Notes: generated by a model from the sequence alone, not told the origin. A stretch of DNA of 64,000 bases from Rotaria socialis (GCA_905331475.1 CAJNYU010002258.1:62001-126000); one strand, 5' to 3'; counted from the first letter of the stretch, positions 47,393 through 60,207 are shown. Program-made: numbers and translations.

Positions 47393-49814
47393 ATGGATAA
47401 CAATTTCGAACAACTTGTTAGCGCACTTCCATTGTCATCATCATTTACGTTTGGCATTAGCGAAATTACATATATTCTCGAAAAACAAAATATTGATTTA
47501 TCATCATCATTTATATTTGAATCTTTTCAATCATTAGTTAGACTCGAATGTTGGGCATGGAAAGTTCTAAGTAAAGATTCATATCAATGGATAAATCAAC
47601 CAAATTATTTAACATTATTTCATACGCTTGCATTGTTTAATAAAAATTTAATATTCAATTATGATAATATTAAAGACGGAATGAAAGCATCACTTCTTAT
47701 ACCTGATACCATCGATCAAATCAATGATATATTCGAACAAATTAACCGAGATAAAGATGATAATGATCCATTTATTAGTATAGCGAGTGTTTGGTTTGAT
47801 AATCTTGCATTATTCGTTCATGAAAATCCTGAATTTGATACATCGCCTGTTATTTGTCATATTAATCAATTTATTGGACAAAATTATCTTATGACTGAAC
47901 AATATACATTCTATTTAGCTCAACTTCAAAAACCAAAATTACCACAATCAATATTTACTGCTAAACAATTATTTTATATAAAAACGTGTTCGTTTTGTTT
48001 GAGTTCATATTTAACTGCCACAGCTCAGCATTTTCTCTATACTGCGGAAGATATTTTACATTATGTCGGTAATGATTTTGTGCAAATCATTGAAATTCAT
48101 AGTCACATCATAGATATGTGGAGTGAACAATTTCTAACGTGTATAACGCATTTAATTGGTTTCATTGCAGCATGTTGTTGGTGGGGCGGAGAAAAACAAA
48201 AACAAATCAATCGTTTATTTCATTCAGAACAAATTATTTATTCGTATATAAATTCATTAATTCGAATAATAAGTTACAAACCATTTTATTCACATATAAA
48301 AGCACAATCATCCAACGATGATACACAGTTAATCGATTTTTGTTTATTTTCTTTACAAACTCTTGCGCAAAATCAAGATTTAATATGGTTTTTTCGTTCG
48401 AAAATTTCAGTACCCGAAACACTTTCAACAATAGCCGAGCTATCAATTCATGATAAAATTTGTTTACGTGCATACATTATCTTAGGAGAAATCCTCTGTA
48501 ATGAACGTTTAAAAGATTTGAAAATTGCCGATAATCTAAGTCTATTTTTCTATGATATGCTGGAACATGCTTGGAGACATCCATCGAAAAATTATAAACA
48601 AATACCTATTTTTCATCTATTGCGAGGTTAGTATTGCTATAATTGACTATAATTGAATTGAATTCATTCTTTTAGGCTTTTTGACGCTATCAAAAATCGA
48701 TGCAATACAACAGAAAACAGCTGATTTAGATAAAATACCACTTTTTATAGAAATCTGCGATGAATATCCAATAACATTTGATATTCTATGGGCGTTATCA
48801 TTCAATTCAGATATTCAAAATAAACTACGTTCAAATACAGCATTCATGGCTAAACTAGTTCATCTAGCAAAACAATGCGACAATGAACAAATGAGAAAAA
48901 TGACACATGGCATTCTTTGGAATCTCGAATCAAGCCATCAAGATCGCGCAATGTCAGAATTTAGCGAAGAAAAACAATTCGATATAATGATTAGTTATTC
49001 ACATAAAGAAAAAGTGCTTTGTAAACAAATCTACGATGAATTGACGAAAGCTGGCTATCGGATATGGATTGACTTTGATCAAATGCATGGAAATGTGATG
49101 GACGCCATGGCACAAGCTATTGAACAATCAAATGTAATCATTATTTGTATGAGTGAACAATATCGTCGCAGTAATTATTGTCGAGCGGAAGCACATTATG
49201 CATTTCAACGGCAACTTAAAATAGTTCCGATTCTTCTACAGAAACATTACAAACCAGATGGATGGCTTTCATTTCTTATCGGTCAACTGCTTTATGTTGA
49301 TTTTACTAAACATGAATTTGTACGAGCAATGAAATTACTGATGAAAGAACTTCAAACTGAGCAGATTCCTGAAATTCTAATGACAGCATTTCATTCGAGT
49401 TCAAGTACTGATTCTGTATTTTCTGGTAAAGAAGAAATACCATTGAAAGGGCCTTTATCGGTGTCAATTATATTCCCGAAAAATATGTTAGATTGGACAC
49501 GAAAGAATGTACATGATTGGCTAATGGAAAATAATCTTATTCAAATGTCTCAACTACTTGTAGATTGTAATGGTTCAAGCTTACTTTATTTAAGTGATTT
49601 TATTAAGAGCGGTGAGACAAAACAAGTATTAAATCTTCTTCAAGAAGAATCACTTCGACGAACAAATGAAGGTTTGTCATTGGTTGAACTGTCTTATTTT
49701 CAATCACTGATGGATCAACAAAGATCTGCATTGGGATCGAAAGTTTCTCGACGATCTTTGAGAAATACGAATCGAGGAAAAAAACTTATCTCATCTTGTT
49801 GTCAAATAATTTGA
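47393..49814 (+). CDS. TIR-SAM protein A: helical repeat region, TIR domain, SAM-like domain, CaaX box
   Basis: Two exons (47393-48626 and 48676-49814, intron 49 bp) give 790 residues. Residues 1 to about 505 are all-helical and probably form armadillo-like repeats, with a striking CCWWGGEK motif. The TIR domain spans about 513-638: FDIMISYSHK, the loop GYRIWIDFDQMHGN, AIEQSNVIIICMSEQYRRS, then NYCRAEAHYAF. Glu 583 in CRAE sits where NAD-cleaving TIR domains have their catalytic Glu. A SAM-like domain follows (about 682-736, LDWTRKNVHDWL, QLLVDCNGSSL). The C-terminus is basic (RRSLRNTNRGKK) and ends CCQII, a CaaX box preceded by a second Cys. SARM1 uses the same modules in another order. Expected role: NAD-dependent innate immune or stress signalling at a membrane. 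The next gene is its paralog. Confidence 0.85.
49086..49240. repeat. Near-identical tract shared with TIR-SAM gene B (53940-54094)
   Basis: 155 bp covering the TIR AIEQS-to-PILLQ segment are identical to the paralog except for three synonymous third-position changes; the first 107 bp match perfectly. Flanking coding sequence differs at many positions. Confidence 0.9.
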
Positions 49815-49887
49815 TGTTTTTCTTTTCTTTTTCAAATGGGAATTTTTATGTCAAACTAATCATAGTTTTTCCTGTATATTTCTTTAA

Positions 49888-49969
49888 CCCTTTCCGGCCA
49901 GCTGTTTGGAAATTGCCGTACCCCCCTAGGGGAAAATGTTGTCATATGGCAACATCGGGCCGGAAAGGG
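49888..49969. mobile_element. piggyBac-like MITE, 82 bp (TSD TTAA)
   Basis: CCCTTTCCGGCC at the left is matched by GGCCGGAAAGGG at the right (perfect 12-bp TIR), and TTAA flanks both ends (49884-49887 and 49970-49973). TTAA duplication with CCC-starting termini is the piggyBac signature. It lies 73 bp after the stop codon of TIR-SAM gene A and is probably in its 3' UTR. The short frame reading through it is not a gene. Confidence 0.85.
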
Positions 49970-49973
49970 TTAA

Positions 49974-50640
49974 AAAACACCAATTATGGATTTATGGTTA
50001 TCACGAAATAAAAAGTTTACTTGGCTAAAACCAACAGTAAATAATGAATAAACACACAATGTATTTGAAACTGTTCTAAAAAAATCTTTAGTAAAAAGGA
50101 GTATTTTCTATGATACAATATTTAACTTGAAATGGGTTCCTGCGAATACTTGAAATTTATCAATGCATTTCGAATTAAATCTGTTCTTTCAGTTACAACA
50201 GGCTTTAAAGATGTTCACCAACTTCATGGTACGTAATCAAGGAAGGACGACGCTAGTTTTTTGTTTTTTGGATCACGATTGATCACTCTATCATTATGAA
50301 TTAGTTATTAGATTTCTAAAGCATAAATTTTAATTGTTTAGTCAAGAGCAAATAAAGAAGGATGTCATCTCTACCTGATAATATATCCGTTTCAAGGCTT
50401 CTTCCAGCAATAGGATATCCGTACACGTTATTCTAGTAGTTGTTATTCAGTTTAAATCGCATCAATATTTGCTTTGATATGAAAGTGAATAATTATCTTC
50501 TTTTAAAATTCTATGACTTTGAAGTGTCTATTACATTGTATTACAGAAAAGAAACATTTTCTTCTATTGTTAGAAAATGAGACAATGTGTTAATTTCTAT
50601 ACTGTTAGTTAGACACATCCACACCCACATCCTCCAAAAA
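49974..50640. other. Intergenic, nothing recognised
   Basis: AT-rich, no frame or repeat of note. Confidence 0.5.
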
Positions 50641-51040
50641 TTACCCGGAACCGAACCGGGAACCGGAACCGCGGTTCCCGTTCCGGTCCCCAATCATTTC
50701 AAAACAGCGATTCCGGTTCGGTTCCAAAATTATTATACCGAACCGTGGAACCGTTTACCTATCAAAGTGTGGCTATGATATACAATAGGTGGGGTACTGA
50801 TCATGGTTGCTGATGTCGCTGACTACAAAATTTGTATCTCTGCTTCAAGATCAGTGTAGAATCACGCCTAACATGAGTTGCGAATCGTTTCTTTTTCAGT
50901 AGCATCTTGAGAAAAATCTTGATGTCAGTGATTATATAAAAGAAACGGTTCTACGGTTCCTTTAACGGTTTCTGAGTCATTTTTTCTACGGTTCCGGTTC
51001 GGTTCTCGGTTCCATATTTTGTGGAACCGCAGACCTCTAG
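50641..51040. mobile_element. GGTTCC/GGAACC-rich element with inverted arms, probably a non-autonomous hAT
   Basis: The arm at 50643-50757 is built of GGAACCG and CGGTTCC words in both orientations. The arm at 50942-51040 has the same words, mostly CGGTTCC, and ends GGAACCGCAGACCTCTAG. A unique core of about 180 bp separates them. The right end resembles a hAT-type terminus (TAGAGGTCTGCGGTTCC on the other strand), but the left end with the same terminus is missing, so the copy seems truncated on the left. No coding capacity. Confidence 0.55.
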
Positions 51041-51115
51041 TCGGAAACGTTATAAAACGGTAGTATACATTGCCATATGCGGCCGTTTACGATCGTATCA
51101 AGTCGTCGTAATGCT
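51041..51115. repeat. Short relative of the CGTTTACGG repeat at 1925-2160
   Basis: Words such as CGGCCGTTTACGATCG and ACGGTAGTATAC echo the 1925-2160 segment. Too short and diverged to define ends. Confidence 0.4.
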
Positions 51116-52166
51116 CGTTCTGAGAAAGGAAAAAAAGTAATTGGATCACTCTCTGTATCGATAAAAGATATTGTGATCAAGCAAGCATGACACGAGATGA
51201 AAGTTGTAGAAACGAAATACAGTGAGACTGTTCTAATAGAATAAAAAGAAAATCTTGCAAAGTTCAATTAATTAATAGAAACTGTTGATATAAAAGATAT
51301 GTTGAAGAAAAAGAATTTCACTCAAACGATAGCGCATTACTAACATCTCTCGATAATCTTGACTTTCGTGAATCGTGCGAATTAACTGCTAGCACTAAAA
51401 AAATGTATCGACTTTTGTCAAAACGTCGGTTTGATTAGTTTCACTCTCAATGAACCTTGTACACAAGGTCATAATAATTGGAAACTCTAGATTCTTATGC
51501 ACGATGAGCATCTGATGAATATGTATGAATATATAAAAAATGTAAAAGTACAAGAACTCTTCGACATGGCAGTTTTTCTCTTACTCACAGCTGTCAATTC
51601 GTCAAGTTCTTGATCTGGCATACTTCTGAGCGTAACAAATAGATTCGCATGCATTTCTAAGACATTATTGCTAATGGATCCGATCCTCATCGGTACAACC
51701 ATCAAACAGTCAATCACTCTGTAAATTTCGTTCATCCAACAACTTCAATGCACACTCACAATATTGAGAATTTATGAATGTGCATGAAGAGAGAAAAGAA
51801 GGCCCAAATGAGCCAACATGTAACTCTTCTCGGGACACATTTGACTGAGTGTATGTGGCGTCAACGGTTTGAAGATCGCCCATTAGAAAATCTTGTTCAT
51901 GCTATTCAATAAAAACATGTTGTACAATATATTGTTTTGTATTCTCTTTTTATTTCTCAAATAAATTCTTATATAATCATACGACATCTTTCATCATAAT
52001 ATTTCAATCGAGAGAGAGAACAATCCAATAAATTTTATTCCTTTCTTCTCTTCTCTTCTCATATGCGTTGCAACAATAAGTTTGTGTGTGTGTAACGTGT
52101 AGAAGCAACTCCTCCAAGATAGTCATACGAGAAAATGAGTCATACGCAACAAACACACATTCACTG
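51116..52166. other. Intergenic region upstream of TIR-SAM gene B
   Basis: Minus-strand frames at 51037-51267, 51487-51735 and 52004-52195 lack motifs. The region probably contains the promoter and 5' UTR of the next gene. Confidence 0.5.
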
Positions 52167-54629
52167 ATGGAACACGATTTTACTCGATTGATCAATAGTC
52201 TTTCAGAATCTCCTTTACCGGATGATATATTTTCACAAATAAAATGTTATCTTCAACAACAAACAGATGATGTACTTCCCATTTTTATTTCTCAATCATT
52301 TCAGTCTTTAGTTACACTCGAACATTGGGCATGGAGATTACTTAGTCAAGATTTTCACAAATTTCTTAATCAATCCAATTATTTAGAACTATTTCACAGT
52401 CTTGGTCAATTAAATTTCAGATTAGTTTTTAAACGCAATCAAATTGAAGCAAATGTTAAATCGTCACTTCTTATACCTGAAAATATACAATGGATTGATC
52501 AAATATTCGATCAATTCGACAAAATTCAAGATCAAAATGACCCTTTCTTTATTATTATCAGTCTTTGGTTTGATAACCTTTCATATTTAATTCATGAGCA
52601 TACGCAATTTGAAAATCTACCGATCATTATTCACCTATGTCAACGTATAGGACAAGATTTTATTTTATCAAATCAATATAAAACCTATTTAACTCAACTT
52701 TGTCAAAGAGAAATTTCTCAGTCTATATTTACAACTAAACAATTATTTTATATAAGAACATGTTCATTTATGTTTCGAATGTATATATGTTCAATCGTTG
52801 ATAAATCACCATTTCAAGGCGAGGAATTACTTGATCGTTATGGTGATGATTATTTACAAATGATATCTATTCATAGTTATACTGTTAATTCTTGGAGTCA
52901 AGAACTATTAATTTGCGTAGCACATCTTATTGATTTTATATGTGCATGTTGCTGGTGGGGAACTGAAAAAGCAATGTATATTAAAAAACTTGTAGCATCA
53001 GAACTAATAGTTTATGATCATATTCAAGGACTTATACGTATTGTTGGTTATAAACCATTTTACGAACGTATTACATCGCAATGGTGTAATGAGGAAACAA
53101 TTCTCATTGATTCAACATTTATTTTTTTTATCGGTGCTTTAATGCAAATTAAAAATTTAGCATGTTTTATACGGTCAGAAACAAGCCTATCAAATATTAT
53201 TTTAGCTATAGCACAAAAATCATGCTACGATCGAATATCAGTATGTGGTTATGGAATTTTAGCTGAAATTCTATCAGATGAACAATTAAAACAAGTTCAA
53301 ATAACAGATAATATATCGGATTTTTTCTTTCGCATTTTGGAACATGCATGGAGTCACCCAACACAGCGATATAAACGTATAGCTATACCACAATTATTAA
53401 CAGGTAAGCTAGAAACGTTTTTCTTCTCTGTTAGGAGTGCTAGAATGAATCCTTTGAAGAATATATTTCTCAAGCCCTCACTTATGTTTCTTCATTGATA
53501 TGCAATTCTTTATTTTTTGTATCGCCTAGGATTTTTAACTGTATCAAAAAATGATGCTATTCAACAAAAAACAGCTAATTTAAACAAACTTTCACTTTTA
53601 ATTGAAATGTCTGAGAAATATCCAATAACATTGGATATTTTGTGGAGTCTTTCATTTAATGAAGATATTCAACAACAATTACGTTCAAATCGATCGTTTA
53701 TGAATAAATTAGCTCGTTTAAAAGAAGAATGTAGCAATGAAAAAATGCGTAAAATTATTTTTGGAATTCTTTGGAATCTCGAGTCGTGTCATCAAGATCG
53801 TCCAACGTCAGACTTTATTGATGAAAAAAAGTTCGATATTATGATCAGTTATTCGCATAAAGATGAAGTTATTTGTAAACAAATCTATGAAGAATTAGTT
53901 AAATCCGGTTATCGTGTATGGATTGATTATGATCAAATACATGGAAATGTGATGGACGCCATGGCACAAGCTATTGAACAATCAAATGTAATCATTATTT
54001 GTATGAGTGAACAATATCGTCGCAGTAATTATTGTCGAGCTGAAGCGCATTATGCATTTCAACGACAACTTAAAATAGTTCCGATTCTTCTACAAGAACA
54101 TTATACTCCTGATGGATGGCTATTATTTCTTATAGGACAACTACTGTACGTTGACTTCACTAAATATGAATTTCCTCGAGCAATTGAATTGTTAATTCAA
54201 GAATTAAAGGCTCCTGGAATCGAAGACAATCGAGTACCATCTGTTCAATCGAAACGTGATAAAAGTTTTGTAGCTTCATTATCTCCGAAAGTAGTCACAC
54301 TTCCGGAAAGTATTCTCGATTGGTCACAAGGGGACGTACAGAATTGGTTAGTTGGATTGAATCTTAGACAAATGGCGCAACTTCTAGTTGATTTTGATGG
54401 GCCTAGTTTGAATAGTTTAAGTGAATTTATAACAAAAAGTGATCCTCAACAAATTTTGACCTTATTTCAAGATGATTGTTCACGAAACATCAATGAAAAC
54501 GTGTCATTGCTAGAATTGGCTCGTTTTCGTATATTACTCAGCGAACGACAAGTAACGACTAAAGCAAATCGACTGATGAAGAAAAGCAGCAGCATTATGA
54601 ACTTTTTAAGTCAATGTCGAATAATGTAG
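52167..54629 (+). CDS. TIR-SAM protein B: helical repeat region, TIR domain, SAM-like domain, CaaX box
   Basis: Two exons (52167-53403 and 53530-54629, intron 126 bp) give 778 residues. The start is the ATG at 52167, aligned with the paralog's N-terminus (MEHDFTRLINSL); the frame is open further upstream but without another useful ATG. Architecture as in gene A: helical region with CCWWGTEK, TIR from about 514 (FDIMISYSHK, GYRVWIDYDQIHGN, NYCRAEAHYAF with candidate catalytic Glu 584), SAM-like region about 673-728 (LDWSQGDVQNWL, LLVDFDGPSL). The C-terminus is basic (KANRLMKKSS) and ends QCRIM, a CaaX box with Met last, which favours farnesyl. The intron sits at exactly the same codon as in gene A, showing a tandem duplication. 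It differs from A in the linker between TIR and SAM and in a longer intron. Confidence 0.85.
53940..54094. repeat. Near-identical tract shared with TIR-SAM gene A (49086-49240)
   Basis: Partner of the 155-bp tract at 49086-49240; see there for the comparison. It starts after GATCAAATA and ends before the AGAACATTAT stretch, where the two genes diverge again. Confidence 0.9.
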
Positions 54630-57055
54630 TGCTTTTTTTTTACCTTGAATTGTAATCTTGATATTCAATATCAATAATTAATAAAATTTATTTTTACTAC
54701 CGAGAATTGATCATAGGGAAATTTTGCTCAAGCAAAAAAAAAAGACATAATCGGCATTAAACTATTAGACATATCCAAAAAAACAGAAGTTAATATTCAG
54801 AATGGATATAAAGAGTATATAAATCACTGCACTATGACATTAAAAAATCCAATACATACAAGAAATTCTTAGGTTGACATATACGAAGTGTATAGAAACA
54901 GGCAAAAACTAACTATCTTATGCAATTATAGAAGGTCATTGCCAATCAATCAAACTAATAGGAAAAAGAATAATCATAAACGATATTCATTTTCTTGTAC
55001 TTCCATTACACTCATCTTTATTATTACATTTTAGTTTTCCATGTACCTACTCGATCGAAAAAAATGATAGTTTTAGAAAAATCCTGTAAAAAGGCATACT
55101 GAATCATTCAATAGGCGGTCACCAACTTGAAAAATAAATAATATCTCTACGGTAACTCGCAAATTTCTTGAACCAGATTCATATTTTTATGGATTAAAAT
55201 CTCGGAAACCAGGAAATAACGTGTTTCATACGGTAATAATAGAAAACACGATGCCTTTGATAGCTTGTGAAAACATTATGTGTGTTTATTAGAAGTCTGA
55301 GTCGATTGAATAAGCTAATTTTACTACTGGGCTTAACGCGCTTGCTCCTTCAAGCCGTGCTGTAATTCAGAAGCACGGCATGTTTCTTCATCAAAATAAG
55401 TGTTCTTAGTTTTTCGCATATATTTCCGACACATTGGATGTTTTACCTTTGTCGATTTGTGCAGAATCTTGTTTTTAATTATGCTATTTTGACATGAGTC
55501 ACTGCATTTTCAATCTAGTTCTTTGTATGTGTAATATTTAATTCCTAAAATGTTCGTTAGAAAAAGATGTTATATTATTTATCTGGTACAACAGGAAAAA
55601 AATGACTAAAACTTCATTTTGAATATACATTATCACATGAATATTCAAAAAAAAAATCTCCAGGCCTGATTAAAACTAGCGCAACTAGTTTAACAGAGAA
55701 GAACAAAGAGTGATTGAATAGGAGACCATAATCAATAGGTATGTGAAAGCAAAGCTGTGCCGTACGGTTAGTGATACTATTAGATCAAATCAATACTCTG
55801 TTCTAATATAATCGATAGATTATTATTCAGCTAGTATAGCTATATATGCAGCTCTAGATTGCAAAAGTTTTGTAATGAAAGTGGAAAGATTCAGAGCATT
55901 CGTTATCTTGAAAAAAATAATTACATTAATCGCACTCTTTCCACTTGACTTTTCTTTTCTACGACAAACAAATTGTTTTTAGAATCAACTTGAGTACTCA
56001 ATTATCTTTCTAGTCATTTCCTGTTCAGCAATTATTGTTCTTAATAATTACATATTATCCAATGAACCTTTTATAACATAAACATAATTATAATTTATAT
56101 CGCTACTGCATATATATATATATATATAGATATCTACAACGAGACCAGTATATGTAAGCATACGCAAAATAAATAGAATTCGCAGTTTAGTTCTATTATT
56201 GTCTCATTTCTCAACCAGTGACGTGTGTCTTAATAGCATTTTAAATATTGGTCTATATATATATATTTTGTATAGAAATGATAACAATACACTACTTGAG
56301 AAAACAAGATCTTCAATATATTGTCGCCCTGATGAATGGCTCAGGTAGCTATTACATGCATTTCAATAGTCGCTGAGGGTTCATCAGAATTTCATCACTC
56401 TTCAATTCAGTGCCCTACTCTATGTAAGCCAACATGAAATTATAAAGGTTCCTTGCTTGTAAACCAAATCAGAAGCTCGTTTAAACTATATCAAACGTTC
56501 AATCAAATCAAATTCAGTGGAAAGTCTACTCTTGAAGTTTCAATGCAAAGAATGTTACAAAAATAATTTGAATATTCCTTGTATTATTGCCATTGAATAT
56601 TTTATTCATTTGAAGGAAAAAAAAGATGAATACAAAAATCTCCTGCCATCTTTTTTGTTTTACCTGTTTCATCAACAGAAAATGATCCAATCATATCATT
56701 TTACAAGCTTTCTTACGGCAGAACATGTTAAGCCAATAGAATTCGACTTATTGACCTCTATCGAAATGTCTAGGCGAGTTTAAAAAGAAAAAGAACATAT
56801 TGAGTCGTAATTGTCCTCTTAAGAATTTTTCATGATTTTGATCGACTTATTATATCACATATGAGTTCAACTTCTTTTTCAACATTGATTGCTCGCTTCT
56901 ATTTTTACATAACATGAATCGATCGATCAACTCATTCAAGCGTTCACTCCGTTTTCATCAAATTCAAATTAAATTTCACTCTTTCTATCATTATTTAGGA
57001 CTAGACTATGTTCTTTTATTTAAAAATGACCTTGCTTATTCTAGACTCAACGAAA
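54630..57055. other. Intergenic region, AT-rich; one perfect hairpin and (TA)n tracts
   Basis: A hairpin at 55354-55379 (GCCGTGCT, 10-base loop, AGCACGGC) is the only structured element seen. (TA)n tracts lie at 56111-56126 and 56257-56266. The 88-codon frame at 56517-56783 has no recognisable motif and no ATG at its start, and I do not call it a gene. Confidence 0.45.
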
Positions 57056-58263
57056 ATGTATCGTCAATTGTTTCGTCATATTACTTCTTTAACAATCAAA
57101 CCAACGACTGGTTTATTTCAATCAATTTCACAACGAACACATCATTGTAATCCATTTCCAGCAATATCAAAGCAAGCACCTGAATTCAAAGGGCAAGCAG
57201 TAATTAATGGTCATTTCAAAGAAATTCAACTGTCGGATTATAAAGGAAAATATGTTGTACTTTTTTTCTATCCATTGGATTTTACATTTGTCTGTCCAAC
57301 AGAACTTGTTGCTTTTAATGAAAAATTAGATGAATTTCGTCAACTTGATACTGAAGTTATTGGTTGTAGTACTGATTCAATATACAGTCATCTTGGTAAG
57401 TTAATATACCTAGAATCAATTCATATAGAATAGTTCATATATTGCGATTATTTCAGTGTAATTGAGAATGCGATTAACCTTGTACATTCGTAAGAATAAA
57501 AAATAATTCCAGGCTGATCTGACATTATCAGAATGTTCAATACTCGAAGCACATTCTTTCCCTTAGAGAAAAAATGATTCACTTGATATATATATATATA
57601 TATATATACAGAGAAAGAGAGATACGAAGCGCATGACTTGTAGAGAAGAAGATGCATGATCGTGACATTTTTTTCTTTAAAGACCTCAGTTAGATGAATA
57701 AACAGATGTCGAGATTACATAGAATAAAAACTGATTGAAAGAGAAAATTTCTTGCGCATTCTTTTTTGTTTCGAAGACTGAAAAGAAAGCCTACTACTGT
57801 ATAATCATTAGTAAATGACGTCAATATTAACCTTGTGAAGACTACCATTGCAACAATCTGTTATTCCAACTAACAGATTCCATTTATGAATTTGTCTTTC
57901 ATTATTTTAGCTTGGATAAATACGCCGAGAAAACAAGGTGGTCTTGGCGGACTTAAATATCCATTATTAAGTGATTTTTCAAAAGAAATTTCACGACGTT
58001 ATGGTGTTCTACTTGAAGCTAATGGTGGTATCGCATTACGTGGTTTATTCATTATTGACCGAGACCAGACTTTAAGACAGATAACTGTCAATGATTTACC
58101 AGTAGGTCGATCAGTTGATGAAGTTCTCCGTCTTGTAAAAGCGTTTCAATTTGTTGAAAAACATGGTGAAGTATGTCCAGCTAATTGGAACGATAAAACC
58201 AATCCAAATACAATCAAACCTGATCCCGTAAACTCGAAAGAATATTTTGAAAAACAAAAATAA
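57056..58263 (+). CDS. PRDX3: Mitochondrial typical 2-Cys peroxiredoxin (PRDX3-like)
   Basis: Two exons (57056-57395 and 57911-58263, intron 515 bp) give 230 residues. The first 30 or so ([19 protein letters not shown]) are basic, hydroxylated and free of acidic residues, as in a mitochondrial presequence. The peroxidatic Cys 80 lies in FTFVCPTE, the resolving Cys 202 in GEVCPANW, and the partner Arg in LRGLFII. Both GGLG (123-126) and the C-terminal YF (225-226) are present, so this is a eukaryotic-type sensitive enzyme, prone to hyperoxidation. It reduces H2O2 and organic peroxides with thioredoxin as reductant. An ATG 48 bp upstream is in frame but would place acidic and hydrophobic residues first, so the ATG at 57056 is preferred. 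GRB2 follows 130 bp after the stop. Confidence 0.92.
57585..57610. repeat. (TA)n microsatellite in the PRDX3 intron
   Basis: Run of TA/AT dinucleotides inside the single PRDX3 intron. Confidence 0.8.
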
Positions 58264-58393
58264 ATTTTTCTAAGAAAAAACAACACCAATATCCCTTTTT
58301 TTTCGCTGTTGAGACAATCAATACTGTTTGTTTTACATGTATGCTGTTTTCTAGATCTTTTACTTTGTATGTTATAACAGAAAACAACAAAAT

Positions 58394-59633
<1,240 letters not shown>

Positions 59634-60200
59634 GCAATACCAACAGTGTTACCTTTTTGACAAAGACACATAAAATATGACTTTTTCGTTCAACACGTGC
59701 TTAAAGAAACTGACACGTGTTCTAGCCTAATTAGTACCTGCCACTCAAAAATACGCGCGTATGTTCGTGTAAATATATATATATAAATATATATTTAGTC
59801 TACTTGTTAAATTGATGCCACTCGGCATTATTTTCTCTTTCTTACGAATAACTGATACAATTAATAGATTGGTGCTCTTTTGTTCAATGTTGTAGGAAGA
59901 TAGATTGCTATTGCTTCTGTTATATTGTTGTTGCTCTTCTTCTATTCTCTTTTGTCACCATGTTTTTTTTTAGTGATGAAATAAATAAATAAATATCATT
60001 CTTTCGGAACCACGAACAATAGCTAATCTTCATTCTATCACTTAGTATAATATATATACATATTATTCCAATTAATCAATCATATTTACTGATTATCTTA
60101 TATTTCTCGTTCAATCGAAAAACAAAGCTAATCGGAACTTATAAAATTGTTAAGCAAATAGTAAAACTACATTTTTGAAGATGCTGAGAAAAAACATTTA
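59634..60200. other. Intergenic region, nothing recognised
   Basis: AT-rich 3' flank of GRB2 with (TA)n at 59776-59792 and an AAATAAATAAATAAATA run near 59980. Confidence 0.5.
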
Positions 60201-60207
60201 AAAAAAA
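60201..60207 (-). terminator. RNA polymerase III T-run terminator of the 5S gene
   Basis: Seven T on the minus strand follow directly after the 3' end of the 5S rRNA sequence. Confidence 0.8.

Noticed and set aside
56517..56783. 88-codon ORF upstream of PRDX3
   Set aside because: Starts at a non-ATG codon, no motif, and AT-rich composition like its surroundings.
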